Counted from the first letter of the stretch, positions 1 to 7,053 are shown. The stretch is 14,717 nucleotides of DNA from Caldilineaceae bacterium (GCA_028819675.1 JAPPKT010000323.1:1-14717), one strand, 5' to 3'. A program made the numbers and translations. Notes: generated by a model from the sequence alone, not told the origin.

Positions 1-1263
1 GCTACGAATCCATGGTCGTTAGAGTGCATTTCTGCACGAATCTGGTTCGTACCCTCGCTCCGCCAGGGGCGGATCTTCGCCGAGGTCGGCGACTCCGTGA
101 ATACCGCCGTCGCCTTCGCCAATCCCAACCATCAGCCGGTCGACATCGCCTTCTACCTCACCGACACGGCGGGCACCCGGAGCAGGGAGGGCAGCTTCAC
201 GCTGGAGGCCTTCCAGCACCAGGCGGAGTTGCTGAACGCGGCGCCGTTCGAGGTCGCCGGCTTGGAGGGGACCTTCACGTTCCAGGCTTCGGCGCCGCTG
301 GCGGTGATCGCGTTGCGGGGGGCCGCCAACCAGGCGGGCGAGTGGCTGTGGACCACGCTGCCGGTGACGCCGGTGCTGCCGCCCGCCGGGCTGTACTCGA
401 GGACCTCGACGGATCCGGTGGGGTTCCCGCACTTCTCCGACGGGCAGGGCTGGGGCACCCAGGTGATCCTGATCAATCCCACCCGGGAGCCGATCGCGGG
501 CACGCTGGAGTTTCTGGGGACGGACGCCGCCCCGCTCACCGTGACGCTGGACGACGACCGAACGGGAGCGAGCTTCCCGTACTCCATTGCCGCCCACAGC
601 GCCTGGCGCGTAGACACCGCCAACCCCGCCGACCGCATGGCCTCCGGCTCGCTGCGAGCCACGCCCGACGACGTGTCGCCTCCCGTCGCAGCCCCCTCCG
701 GCCTGCTGCTGTACTCCTTCACCGACGACGGCAAGACCGTCTCGCTGGCCGGCGTGCCCGCTCTGCCCCCCTCGACCGCCTTCCGGGTGCCGATCGCCGC
801 CGTCGGGCGGCTGCCCGGTCTGCCCGGCAACATCCACACCAGCCTGGCCCTCGCCAACCCCGCCAATGTGGGAACCCGCGTCAGCTTCGAGATCACCCGC
901 CCGGACGGATCGCTGCTGCTGCCCCCGGCCAGCATCACGCTGCGCGCCGGAGGCCAGGCCAGCGGCCTGCTGACCCAGCTCTTCGATCTGCCCGAGGACT
1001 TTTCTACCGGCCTGCTGCGGGTGAGCGCCAGCAACGACGGGGTGTCCCTGGCGGCCCTGCGGTTCTACGTCAACCGCCGCGGCGAGTTGAAGATCACCAA
1101 CTTCTGGCCCCGGGACGAGACCGCCCCGGTGACGTCGGAGGACCGCTACTTCGCGCATCTGGCCGACTCGGCGGGGTGGACCACCCGGCTGACCCTCTTC
1201 AGCGGCACTTTTGGTGAATCCGGCTCCGGTACCCTCAGCCTGTTCTGGTTCCCTGTCGAGTGA
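1..1263 (+). CDS. Secreted repeat-module protein, 5'-truncated (C-terminal part)
   Basis: The frame is open from base 1 to the TGA at 1261-1263, so no genuine start is visible; the first usable start is a GTG at 97 (388 residues from there). Two module types alternate. One has the core TAVAFANPN (residues 3-11 from the GTG) and recurs as TSLALANPAN (about 248-257). The other has GFPHFSDGQGWGTQVILINP (109-128) and recurs as FAHLADSAGWTTRLTLFSG (352-370). These look like beta-sandwich repeats of large exported proteins in Acidobacteriota-like genomes, an impression from style and not a search. Convincing repeat-like sequence begins near base 62; before it lies a motif found twice more in the window, so the gene appears broken at its 5' end rather than merely cut by the window. 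Function unknown; probably extracellular or cell-surface. GC-rich codon use differs from the abiE-repA block that follows. Confidence 0.6.
   Translation, partial: ATNPWSLECISARIWFVPSLRQGRIFAEVGDSVNTAVAFANPNHQPVDIAFYLTDTAGTRSREGSFTLEAFQHQAELLNAAPFEVAGLEGTFTFQASAPLAVIALRGAANQAGEWLWTTLPVTPVLPPAGLYSRTSTDPVGFPHFSDGQGWGTQVILINPTREPIAGTLEFLGTDAAPLTVTLDDDRTGASFPYSIAAHSAWRVDTANPADRMASGSLRATPDDVSPPVAAPSGLLLYSFTDDGKTVSLAGVPALPPSTAFRVPIAAVGRLPGLPGNIHTSLALANPANVGTRVSFEITRPDGSLLLPPASITLRAGGQASGLLTQLFDLPEDFSTGLLRVSASNDGVSLAALRFYVNRRGELKITNFWPRDETAPVTSEDRYFAHLADSAGWTTRLTLFSGTFGESGSGTLSLFWFPVE
37..55 (-). repeat. AGGGT(A/C)CTGACCAGATTCG motif, copy 1
   Basis: On the minus strand this reads AGGGTACGAACCAGATTCG, close to the copies at 6303-6321 and 7375-7393. 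The similarity to the 6303 copy extends about 20 bases further (18-36 here, 6322-6345 there), into sequence corresponding to the 3' end of the serine-recombinase remnant. The reading frame of the secreted protein starts making sense just inside this motif, so it probably marks the end of a mobile or recombinase-linked element that lies to the left. Confidence 0.5.
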
Positions 1264-1442
1264 ACGGCCCGCGCGGCCAGGCCCGCTACGTGATGATCGA
1301 CGTGCTCCACAGCGGCCGCGGCCTCTGGGTCGCGGCGATCGTCTTCGGCGCCGCCCGGGGATCGCTGCCCCTGTGGTTCTCGGGTGGTGTGGTTGGGGCA
1401 GTTCCCTGCCCCGACTTGGTGCTTGAGCGCATCTCCACCTGA
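1260..1442 (+). CDS. Possible small ORF after the secreted protein (doubtful)
   Basis: A 60-residue frame begins with a GTG that overlaps the stop of the preceding gene (GTGA) and ends at a TGA inside the hairpin at 1429-1462. For the first 35 codons nearly every third base is G or C, as in real genes of this high-GC neighbourhood. The sequence around RYVMIDVLHSGRGLWVAAIV reads like a folded protein piece, then the pattern fades near 1380. It could be a frameshifted continuation of the upstream protein, the remains of a second gene, or chance. No family recognised and no convincing ribosome binding site. Confidence 0.2.
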   Translation: MNGPRGQARYVMIDVLHSGRGLWVAAIVFGAARGSLPLWFSGGVVGAVPCPDLVLERIST

Positions 1443-1462
1443 GGCTTTTCTAGTGGAGATGC
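1429..1462. terminator. 10-bp perfect hairpin, possible terminator
   Basis: Arms GCATCTCCAC (1429-1438) and GTGGAGATGC (1453-1462) pair perfectly around a 14-base loop. There is no T-run after it, so a factor-independent terminator is uncertain; it could also be a boundary of acquired DNA. It lies between the truncated secreted-protein gene and the AbiE promoter. The rest of 1264-1518 holds nothing else I can support. Confidence 0.35.
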
Positions 1463-1518
1463 CCCGCCAAATTCGTTCTGTGACTTGAGGACTGCTCTTG
1501 CCTGCGGTCCTGGCAGGC

Positions 1519-1547
1519 TTGACTTTTTGCCATGTAACCGTTATATG
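1519..1547 (+). promoter_or_regulatory. Sigma-70-like promoter of the abiE operon
   Basis: A -35 TTGACT (1519-1524) is followed after exactly 17 bases by a -10 TATATG (1542-1547). Transcription would start near 1554, about 30 bases before the ATG of the AbiEi gene. The -10 lies inside the left arm of the palindrome at 1534-1574, so a protein bound there would block RNA polymerase. Confidence 0.6.
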
Positions 1548-1574
1548 TGTCCTTAGGACACATATAACGGTTAC
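1534..1574. promoter_or_regulatory. 41-bp palindrome, likely AbiEi operator
   Basis: Two perfect 20-bp arms (1534-1553 and 1555-1574) surround a single central base; the left arm begins GTAACCGTTATATG and the right arm is its exact reverse complement. It covers the -10 element and the predicted start of transcription. Characterised AbiEi antitoxins repress their own promoter by binding inverted repeats, so this is most simply the autoregulatory operator. An alternative is a cruciform or an RNA hairpin in the 5' leader. Confidence 0.6.
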
Positions 1575-1583
1575 TAGCCCTAA

Positions 1584-2492
1584 ATGCAGGCGCAACCATT
1601 TCCCAGGTGGCTACCTCGTGCAGCGCGACGCCTAGCAGAGCTGTTGGATGAAAATGGTAAGCCGCTTCTCACCCAATTTGACTTCTTCCGGATGATCTGG
1701 CGGATATATCGCGAGGCGGCTTCCGGCAAGCAGCTGTACCTGCGGCGCGACACTCCGAGACGAGAGGACTATGACCGCTTGAAATCGATCCTGCAAAGGG
1801 CAAGGGTGGTCGCAACGGACCGGGACTATCGAGCACGCGGCATTCGGGTGCTGACCATCTCGGACCTTCCAGCGGAAGACATCATCTGTCTCGTTGACCC
1901 GACATGCTACCTCTCCCATCTCTCCGCCATGCAGCGTTGGGGGCTTACTGATCGAAGCCCGAAGGCCTTGTTGCTGACACGCCCCGATCGCAGGACGACC
2001 ACGGCCCGGATTCTGGCTTACAGAAAGAAAGCCCTGGGCGAGGACGAAGCCAGAGCCAATCCTTTCCTGTCGAAGAGCATCCGCCATCCCCCTCGTGTAC
2101 GCCGGCGGGATATCCACGTTTATGAGAGTAAAGCCGCCGGCGCGTTCCTGAAGAATCGGGGAAGCGAGATCCGTCTTTCCACGATCGGACAGACCTTTCT
2201 CGACATGCTTCAAAGGCCCGATCTTTGCGGAGGGATGTCTCACGTTCTCGATGCCTGGGAAGAACACGCAGAAACCTATCTGGACGAGATTGTTGCAGCA
2301 GTCGACACTGCCACATGCAGGCTGGCCAAAAGCCGAGCCGGTTACATTCTCGAGGAACGCCTTGGCTTGCATCATCGCGGCATTGAGTGCTGGAAGGCAT
2401 TTTCTCAGCGCGGCGGCAGCCGTAAGCTTGATCCGGCCAAAGACTTCGCGCCGGCCTTTTCAGAAAAATGGATGATCTCGCTCAATGTCTGA
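1584..2492 (+). CDS. abiEi: AbiEi-family antitoxin and autorepressor (type IV TA)
   Basis: The 302-residue protein matches the AbiEi/COG5340 pattern. The N-terminal third should form the winged-helix DNA-binding part. The middle has YLSHLSAMQRWGLT (about 113-126), typical of the family. The C-terminal antitoxin part carries STIGQTFLDMLQRPDLCGG (about 200-218) and ends with the family-like GGSRKLDPAKDFAP...FSEKWMISLN. AbiEi counters the AbiEii nucleotidyltransferase without direct protein contact (type IV) and represses the operon. The start at 1584 is the first ATG downstream of the promoter; no clear Shine-Dalgarno precedes it. The gene overlaps the next by 8 bases, so the two are probably translated together. 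Codon use is less GC-rich than the left-edge gene, consistent with acquisition. Role: phage abortive infection and plasmid stabilization, by family. Confidence 0.85.
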   Translation: MQAQPFPRWLPRAARRLAELLDENGKPLLTQFDFFRMIWRIYREAASGKQLYLRRDTPRREDYDRLKSILQRARVVATDRDYRARGIRVLTISDLPAEDIICLVDPTCYLSHLSAMQRWGLTDRSPKALLLTRPDRRTTTARILAYRKKALGEDEARANPFLSKSIRHPPRVRRRDIHVYESKAAGAFLKNRGSEIRLSTIGQTFLDMLQRPDLCGGMSHVLDAWEEHAETYLDEIVAAVDTATCRLAKSRAGYILEERLGLHHRGIECWKAFSQRGGSRKLDPAKDFAPAFSEKWMISLNV

Positions 2493-3366
2493 CCTCATCT
2501 TCAAAGTCAACGTCGCAGAGTGGGTCGAAAAAGCCAAGGATGACCCCGTCGCCTACCAGCAGCGCCAGACGGTGGAGATAACCCTCAATGCCATCGCAAG
2601 GACAGCGCCGCTAAGGGGGAAGATGTTCTTGAAGGGCGGCATCCTCATGGGCCTCGCCTATGACAGCCCCAGGCAGACGGCCGACATCGATCTGACGACG
2701 GCCCTCGAGGCCGAAGGCAGTGTTGGTGACGAGGTTCGAAAGCTGTTGGACTCGGAGTTCCCGCGGGCCGCCGCTGAGCTCGGTTATGCCGACCTCATCG
2801 TCAAAACCCATTCGGTGAAGCACCTGCCAAAGGGGAAATTCCCAAATGCGAATTTCCCTGCCCTGAAGCTCAAGATCGCCTCTGCGAAGCGAAGGACCCC
2901 GCAAGAGAGAGCGCTCCGGGGAGGGCAAGCTTCTGACGTCATGATTGATGTCGATATCTCGTTCAATGAGCCGTTGCCGCAAATCCATGTGCTGAAACTA
3001 ACCGGTGGCCAAGAGTTGCACGCCTACGGTCTTGCCGACCTCATCGCGGAGAAATTTCGCGCCATGCTTCAACAGGTGCCGCGCCACCGTAACCGGCCAC
3101 AAGATGTCTACGATCTCGACCGGCTGATCGCACGCAACGAGATTGACGATGAGCGCCAGGCGCAAATCCTCGATGCCTTGGTTGAGAAATGCCAGGCACG
3201 TCGGATCAAACCGTTGCGATCATCCCTCAACGCTCCTGAGATCAAAAGGCGTGCTGGCGCCGCCTGGCGGTCGATGGAGTTGGAGTTAGGCGAGGTGCCG
3301 GATTTTGAGGGGTGTTTTGCGCGTGTTGCAGAGTTCTATCGGAATCTGCCATGGCGGAACTCATGA
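2485..3366 (+). CDS. abiEii: AbiEii-family nucleotidyltransferase toxin
   Basis: The 293-residue protein has the DNA polymerase beta-like nucleotidyltransferase signature: FLKGGILMGLAYDSPRQTADIDL spans about residues 48-70, with the GG pair at 51-52 and the metal-binding acidic pair D67 and D69. Further family motifs are EKFRAM (189-194) and NRPQDVYDLDRL (203-214), with D207 and D210 candidate active-site residues. All the key motifs expected for activity appear intact. AbiEii toxins transfer nucleotides to RNA targets (tRNA in characterised homologues) and stop growth; the substrate here is not known. The start ATG lies inside the end of abiEi (8-base overlap), the normal arrangement. The gene ends with TGA at 3364-3366. 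Together with abiEi it should act as an addiction and anti-phage module. Confidence 0.88.
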   Translation: MSDLIFKVNVAEWVEKAKDDPVAYQQRQTVEITLNAIARTAPLRGKMFLKGGILMGLAYDSPRQTADIDLTTALEAEGSVGDEVRKLLDSEFPRAAAELGYADLIVKTHSVKHLPKGKFPNANFPALKLKIASAKRRTPQERALRGGQASDVMIDVDISFNEPLPQIHVLKLTGGQELHAYGLADLIAEKFRAMLQQVPRHRNRPQDVYDLDRLIARNEIDDERQAQILDALVEKCQARRIKPLRSSLNAPEIKRRAGAAWRSMELELGEVPDFEGCFARVAEFYRNLPWRNS

Positions 3367-3544
3367 GGGGTTTCGGTCGGGCCTCGTGTCTCGTGCGCAA
3401 GACGAATCCCCAGGTAGGGATTGTTAGCCAGTGTCATCCTGCGGTCTGCAGTAGTGAAGCCATAGCGCCTGAAGGGCTGCGGTTGCTTCTTCCAGAATGT
3501 TCCAGATGGCCGCGGGCTTGCTAGACCACTGAATCCCTGTGACC

Positions 3545-4072
3545 ATGGCCAAGGCGAGGCCTCAGAGCCTGATACCCATTGATCGGGTCGCCACGCTAAT
3601 TTACCACCTGCACGGGCAGAAGGCTATGCTCGATTTCGACTTGGCCAAACTCTATGGTGTGACCACGAGAGCGCTCAACCAAGCCGTGTCTCGCAACCGC
3701 GAGCGATTTCCCGAGGATTTCATGTTCCAACTCTCGAAAGAAGAGTTCGAGTACTTGAGGTCACAAATTGTGATCTCAAGTTGGGGAGGTCGTCGCTACC
3801 CACCGCGAGCTTTTACCCAGGAAGGTGTCGCGATGCTTTCCGGCGTCCTGCGTAGCAAAAGGGCGATTGAGGTAAACATAGACATCATGCGCGCCTTCGT
3901 GCACCTGCGCAGGGCGTTGGACACCAACGAAGAGCTGGCCCACAAAGTGGCCGAGCACGATCAGAATATCAACCTTCTCTTCGAGCACATCGAAGCTCTG
4001 TTGGGGCCGCCGGAACCGCCAGAGAAACTCCGGATTGGTTTTCGTGCGACAGATGTGGATGAGGAGCGCTAG
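3545..4072 (+). CDS. ORF6N-domain DNA-binding protein
   Basis: About 175 residues. The N-terminal half is an ORF6N domain: IPIDRVATLIYHLHGQKAML, then DLAKLYGVTTRALNQAVSRN and the block ERFPEDFMFQLSKEEFEYLRSQ, followed by RYPPRAFTQEGVAMLSGVLR. The rest is a helical tail (HLRRALDTNEELAHKVAEHD) that may be a coiled coil. ORF6N proteins are common in prophages and plasmids as antirepressor-like or regulatory DNA-binding proteins; targets are unknown. I prefer the ATG at 3545; an in-frame GTG at 3539 is also possible, and neither has a visible ribosome binding site. It stands alone between the abiE operon and the partition genes. The 178 bases between abiEii and this gene hold nothing I can identify. 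Confidence 0.8.
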   Translation: MAKARPQSLIPIDRVATLIYHLHGQKAMLDFDLAKLYGVTTRALNQAVSRNRERFPEDFMFQLSKEEFEYLRSQIVISSWGGRRYPPRAFTQEGVAMLSGVLRSKRAIEVNIDIMRAFVHLRRALDTNEELAHKVAEHDQNINLLFEHIEALLGPPEPPEKLRIGFRATDVDEER

Positions 4073-4166
4073 CTGTTGGGCCTTCCCCAACTAAAGGAGA
4101 TCTGCTCGAGAATCGTTAGCGGCTCACCCGGCTTGATGAATCGGGTGAAAACATTTCCCTGCCCTC

Positions 4167-4195
4167 TTGTTTTTTTCTGCAAACCGTCTTACACT
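4167..4195 (+). promoter_or_regulatory. Probable promoter of the parA operon
   Basis: TTGTTT (4167-4172) and TACACT (4190-4195) are separated by 17 bases, upstream of the run of TGTCG/CGACA-type sites and the parA start at 4296. The match is moderate; no other pair in 4073-4295 is better. Confidence 0.4.
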
Positions 4196-4202
4196 TGTGG
4201 GA

Positions 4203-4268
4203 ATGTCGGCACACCGACCAGCCGACGTGTTGATCGGTCGATGCGTCAAGCTGTCGATGTGTCGACAT
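4203..4268. promoter_or_regulatory. Cluster of TGTCG/CGAC sites: operator or partition site candidate
   Basis: In about 65 bases there are repeated variants of TGTCG, CCGAC and GATCGGTCGAT, ending in TGTCGACAT at 4260-4268. The same nine bases recur at 4907-4915, just before the RHH gene, where they form part of the 12-bp palindrome TCGACATGTCGA (4909-4920). Small RHH partners of ParA usually bind such repeats both to repress the operon and to act as the centromere. This is inference from position and repetition. Confidence 0.45.
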
Positions 4269-4295
4269 ACTGCTTGAAACTCCTTCTCCTAGCGT

Positions 4296-4949
4296 ATGGA
4301 CGTTATCGCGGTCATAGCTCAGAAAGGCGGTACAGGGAAAACCACCCTGGCCCTTTCGATGGCTGTTGCTGCACAGCAAGCAGGGCGCACGGCCGCGATT
4401 ATTGATCTTGACCCGCAGGCAAGTGCGAGCAACTGGAGCGATCGTCGCAAAGCTGATCGACCGGCTGTAGTCTCAGCTCAGCCTGCCCGGCTGTCTCAAA
4501 TTCTTAATGCGGCCGAAGAGAGCGGAGCAGATCTGGTTCTCATTGACACTCCCCCTCGAGCTGAACGGGCCGCCATCGACGCCGCCCGAGCGGCTCATTT
4601 GGTGCTTGTTCCTTGCCGGCCTTCAATCTTCGATCTCGAGACTTTCTCAACAACGCGTGACCTCGTCGCTGCCGTTGGCTCAAAGCCACTCGCCGCCGTC
4701 CTCAATGCGGTGCCGACACGCGGCAAGAAACGACAACAAGCAGAGCAGGCGTTGAAGGAGTTGAACATTACCGTTTGTCCAGATGTTTTTGGCGACCGCG
4801 TTGCTTTTGACCACGCCAATACGGCGGGGCTCAGTGCCCAGGAATATGAAGCGACCGGTAAAGCGGCCGCCGAGATCCAAAACGTCTACATGTCAGTCTG
4901 TCGTCTTGTCGACATGTCGAAACAAGGAGTTGCCTATGGCAAAAGCTGA
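4296..4949 (+). CDS. parA: ParA-family partition ATPase
   Basis: The 217-residue protein is a small ParA/MinD-type ATPase without an N-terminal DNA-binding domain. It has the deviant Walker A motif KGGTGKTT at residues 10-17 with the signature lysine K10, the Walker A' region IIDLDPQ (35-41) and the Walker B region LVLIDTPP (80-87). The length and the following small DNA-binding gene fit type Ib plasmid partition: ATP-dependent binding to the nucleoid moves plasmid copies apart through the partner-centromere complex. The start ATG at 4296 has no strong Shine-Dalgarno. The 3' end overlaps the RHH gene by 14 bases, and a TGTCGACAT site lies in the overlap region. It sits 4 kb from no other partition gene and immediately before the replication initiator, the usual low-copy plasmid order. 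Confidence 0.9.
   Translation: MDVIAVIAQKGGTGKTTLALSMAVAAQQAGRTAAIIDLDPQASASNWSDRRKADRPAVVSAQPARLSQILNAAEESGADLVLIDTPPRAERAAIDAARAAHLVLVPCRPSIFDLETFSTTRDLVAAVGSKPLAAVLNAVPTRGKKRQQAEQALKELNITVCPDVFGDRVAFDHANTAGLSAQEYEATGKAAAEIQNVYMSVCRLVDMSKQGVAYGKS
4907..4920. promoter_or_regulatory. TGTCGACAT / TCGACATGTCGA palindromic site
   Basis: The site lies in the last codons of parA, 16 bases before the ATG of the RHH gene. It shares TGTCGACAT with 4260-4268 upstream of parA. It is probably a binding site for the RHH protein or part of the centromere. Confidence 0.4.
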
Positions 4950-5220
4950 CCTGCTGCAAGCAATGCGTGAAAAGGCCAATTCTGTGACAGAAGCCGTATC
5001 CACTTCCTCAAGACAGGTTAAAAGCGGGGCGGGGCAGGAGGCGCATCCTCCTAGCCGCGCTGGCAAGCGCCAGGTGGCCGCCTATTTCCCTGTGCCTGTT
5101 CAGAGGCAACTCAAGCTATTGACGGTCGAGAATGACACGACTGTGCAGAACCTTCTTGCCGAGGCTCTAAACGATCTCTTCGCCAAATACGGTAAACCCG
5201 AGATCGCTCCGCCGGCATAG
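4936..5220 (+). CDS. Ribbon-helix-helix partner of ParA
   Basis: A 94-residue protein starting at the ATG at 4936, which has a strong ribosome binding site AAGGAG (4924-4929) six bases upstream; a longer frame from 4783 is only an out-of-frame extension through parA. The N-terminal 45 residues are polar and probably disordered (MAKADLLQAMREKANSV, then SSRQVKSGAG). The C-terminal half, KRQVAAYFPVPVQRQLKLL followed by ENDTTVQNLLAEALNDLF, has the beta strand plus two helices of an RHH fold and ends KYGKPEIA. Similar proteins sit beside ParA on many proteobacterial plasmids and are expected to bind the centromere, stimulate ParA and repress the operon (ParG/Omega-like). That role is inferred from position. 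Confidence 0.75.
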   Translation: MAKADLLQAMREKANSVTEAVSTSSRQVKSGAGQEAHPPSRAGKRQVAAYFPVPVQRQLKLLTVENDTTVQNLLAEALNDLFAKYGKPEIAPPA

Positions 5221-5293
5221 CTGGGGGAATTAAGCTGGCCTGTTGGACAAACGCAATGCAACTCTAGCTGTGATTACGGTGGAGAAAGAGACG

Positions 5294-6256
5294 ATGAGCA
5301 AAGACGGATTGTCTCCGGTCGGAGAGATCGCCGCGGACATGGGTTTGGTGCGGCGCTCGCGTACGCCTCAGGCGCGGCATCACTTCACCTTGGCGGACCA
5401 GGCTGTGGCGCTGGTCGAGGCCAGTGAAGCGGACTCCGACATGGGCTTCATGGCGCGATTGATGGCGCTGTGCAGCCTGCCGCGCACCAACCCCGGCAAC
5501 CGGCTTCAGTACACGCGCGTCAATGGTCCGTATAAGCTCATCATGATTGCCGGTGGCGACAATAAGCTTCCCTTCGGCAATTTGCCGCGCCTCTTGCTGG
5601 CCTGGGTCTGCACCGAAGCAGTGCGGACCCAGAGCCGGGTGCTGGTCTTAGGAACATCACTTTCAGAGTTCATGCGGAAGCTCGGCGTGTTCGGTAGTGA
5701 CAGCGGCGGCAGCCGCGGCGATCGGACACGCTTGCGTAATCAGATGAAGCGGCTCTTTCACGCCAGTGTCCAACTGATTCACGAGGACAAGCAGGGAATA
5801 ATGAGCGTGAGTTCGTTTGTTGCTGACCGCACCGAGCTCTGGTGGGACCCCAAGCGACCCGACGAGGCTGTGCTGTGGGAAAGCAAGATTGAATTGGGCG
5901 AGAAGTTCTTCAACGAGATTATCAACCGCCCTGTGCCAATGGACATGAACATCCTCAAGGCCCTCAAGCGATCTTCGGTGGGACTCGACCTTTATCAGTG
6001 GCTTACCTACCGCACCTTCTCGCTCCAGAGCCCACTGCGGCTCTCCTGGCGCCAGTTGTACCGCCAGTTCGGAGCGGATCCGGCCAAGGAGAGTAATAAA
6101 CTCACAGTTAATGATTTTCGCAAGGACTGCCTCCGGGAGTTGAAGAAGATCAAGACTGCCTGGCCGGATCTGAACTACTCGACGGCCACAGGCGTACTGG
6201 TCCTCTTGCCGTCCAAACCCACCATCAAGCCTACGCGCCTGCAGGTCGTTAAATAG
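5294..6256 (+). CDS. repA: Plasmid replication initiator RepA
   Basis: About 320 residues from the ATG at 5294, which is preceded by GGTGGAG about 9 bases upstream; a TTG at 5243 would add 17 residues and is less likely. The sequence resembles the 'plasmid encoded RepA' family (RepA_C): RLQYTRVNGPYKLIMIAGG in the first third, LGVFGSDSGGSRGDRTRL and RNQMKRLFHASVQLI in the middle, and the characteristic block VPMDMNILKALKRSSVGLDL then YQWLTYRTF, LSWRQLYRQFG in the last third. It should bind the origin (probably iterons), melt it and load the host replisome. It follows the partition pair at 74 bases. Candidate iterons lie 1.2 kb downstream (7452-7536) instead of adjacent, and a degenerate one occurs right after the stop codon. 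Confidence 0.85.
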   Translation: MSKDGLSPVGEIAADMGLVRRSRTPQARHHFTLADQAVALVEASEADSDMGFMARLMALCSLPRTNPGNRLQYTRVNGPYKLIMIAGGDNKLPFGNLPRLLLAWVCTEAVRTQSRVLVLGTSLSEFMRKLGVFGSDSGGSRGDRTRLRNQMKRLFHASVQLIHEDKQGIMSVSSFVADRTELWWDPKRPDEAVLWESKIELGEKFFNEIINRPVPMDMNILKALKRSSVGLDLYQWLTYRTFSLQSPLRLSWRQLYRQFGADPAKESNKLTVNDFRKDCLRELKKIKTAWPDLNYSTATGVLVLLPSKPTIKPTRLQVVK

Positions 6257-6259
6257 CCT

Positions 6260-6275
6260 CTGGGACACCTCTACA
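6260..6275 (+). repeat. Degenerate iteron-like site after repA
   Basis: CTGGGACACCTCTACA matches the CTGAAACACCCCTACA portion of the three iterons at 7452-7536 in 13 of 16 positions and in the same orientation. It begins four bases after the repA stop. It could be the remnant of an original iteron set next to repA, or a chance match. Confidence 0.3.
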
Positions 6276-6302
6276 GGTCCGAGGGGGTAGCTTGTGGGAC
6301 TG

Positions 6303-6321
6303 AGGGTACTGACCAGATTCG
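6303..6321 (+). repeat. AGGGT(A/C)CTGACCAGATTCG motif, copy 2
   Basis: AGGGTACTGACCAGATTCG. It lies just beyond the stop codon of the minus-strand recombinase remnant (stop at 6336-6338). A direct copy with one base difference is at 7375-7393 and an inverted copy at 37-55. Confidence 0.5.
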
Positions 6322-6335
6322 TTCAGAAACACACG

Positions 6336-6521
6336 CTAAGCGTCCGCCCAGAGCCCACGGGTTCTCATGAAGCTGTAGAGGGCCGTACGGGAGGCGCCGG
6401 TGTTCTTGGCGATGGAGGTGAGGGAGACGCCGAGTTGGAGGAAGTGACGGATCTGGTCCTGCTTGCCGTCGTGTTTCCGGTCGAACTGAAGACCGGTTCG
6501 CTGGCGGCCATAGAGTCCTCC
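6336..6521 (-). pseudogene. Serine recombinase C-terminal (Hin-type HTH) remnant
   Basis: On the minus strand the frame ending at the TAG at 6338-6336 encodes about 60 residues containing YGRQRTGLQFDRKHDGKQDQ, then IRHFLQLGVSLTSIAKNTGA and SRTALYSFMRTRGL. This is the helix-turn-helix tail of a resolvase/invertase. The frame is blocked upstream by a stop, and no catalytic domain with an active-site serine precedes it, so it is a fragment. An upstream ATG is only present in another frame. A short orphan HTH gene is the alternative. Its presence next to a repeated motif suggests an old recombinase-based insertion. The rest of 6257-6640 contains only the motif copies, a possible -10 TAATAT near 6548 and the ribosome binding site of the next gene. 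Confidence 0.6.
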
Positions 6522-6639
6522 AAGCTACGCTACGTACCACCTGCACGCTAATATGATTCCCATTATTTGTGGTGAGCCGTTTATGCTGACACCACCGAAC
6601 CCGTTCAACGCTTGGCCGGTGCCAACAGGAGGGTAGACC

Positions 6640-7053
6640 ATGACCAAGATCCGCACCTGCATCACGATCGCCATGGTGCTTTTCGCCACGAATCTTCTCG
6701 TCGCAGAAAAGGAGGCTGAGCAGCCGGACAGGTTCCTGCTGCTGGCCACCAGCCGGACCGGAACCATGCAAAAGGAACTCAACGAAGCCGGTGCGCGGGG
6801 CTACCGCTTGGTCGGCACGCAAGGAGGCGCGACTGCTTTTGCCGGCAACGAAGTCGTCGTCATCATGACGCTGGACCCCGAGGGCCGGCGCTACCGCTAC
6901 CTATTGCTCGCGACCAGCCGGACCGGCACGATGCAAAAGGAAATGAACGAAGCGCCGCCGGAGTACGAGTACGCCGGGATGACCGTATTCAAGTCCAGGT
7001 TCGGTGGAAGCGAGACCGCGGTGATCCTTCAAGCCGAGGCCAAGGACGAGTGA
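6640..7053 (+). CDS. Small exported protein with duplicated LLLATSRTGTMQKE motif
   Basis: A 137-residue protein with a strong ribosome binding site AGGAGGG (6627-6633) six bases before its ATG. Residues 1-22 form a signal peptide (MTKIRTC, then a hydrophobic stretch ITIAMVLFATNLLVA). The mature part contains two copies of the same element: FLLLATSRTGTMQKELNEAG (about 32-51) and YLLLATSRTGTMQKEMNEA (about 87-105), each followed by an aromatic segment (GYRLVGTQGG; YEYAGMTVFK) and an aliphatic strand (EVVVIM; TAVILQ). I do not recognise a named family; similar motifs occur in exported proteins of Acidobacteriota-like genomes, from memory. Probably periplasmic. It lies between repA and the iterons, bracketed by two direct motif copies, and so looks like inserted cargo. 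DNA of the two motif copies is also very similar, indicating internal duplication. Confidence 0.75.
   Translation: MTKIRTCITIAMVLFATNLLVAEKEAEQPDRFLLLATSRTGTMQKELNEAGARGYRLVGTQGGATAFAGNEVVVIMTLDPEGRRYRYLLLATSRTGTMQKEMNEAPPEYEYAGMTVFKSRFGGSETAVILQAEAKDE

Noticed and set aside
12..1217. Long alternative frames on both strands over the secreted protein
   Set aside because: High-GC shadow frames rich in Arg, Gly and Pro without domain logic; the 1-1263 frame has internal repeated modules.
3312..3524. 70-codon frame after abiEii
   Set aside because: Overlaps the end of abiEii, no ribosome binding site and no recognisable protein character.
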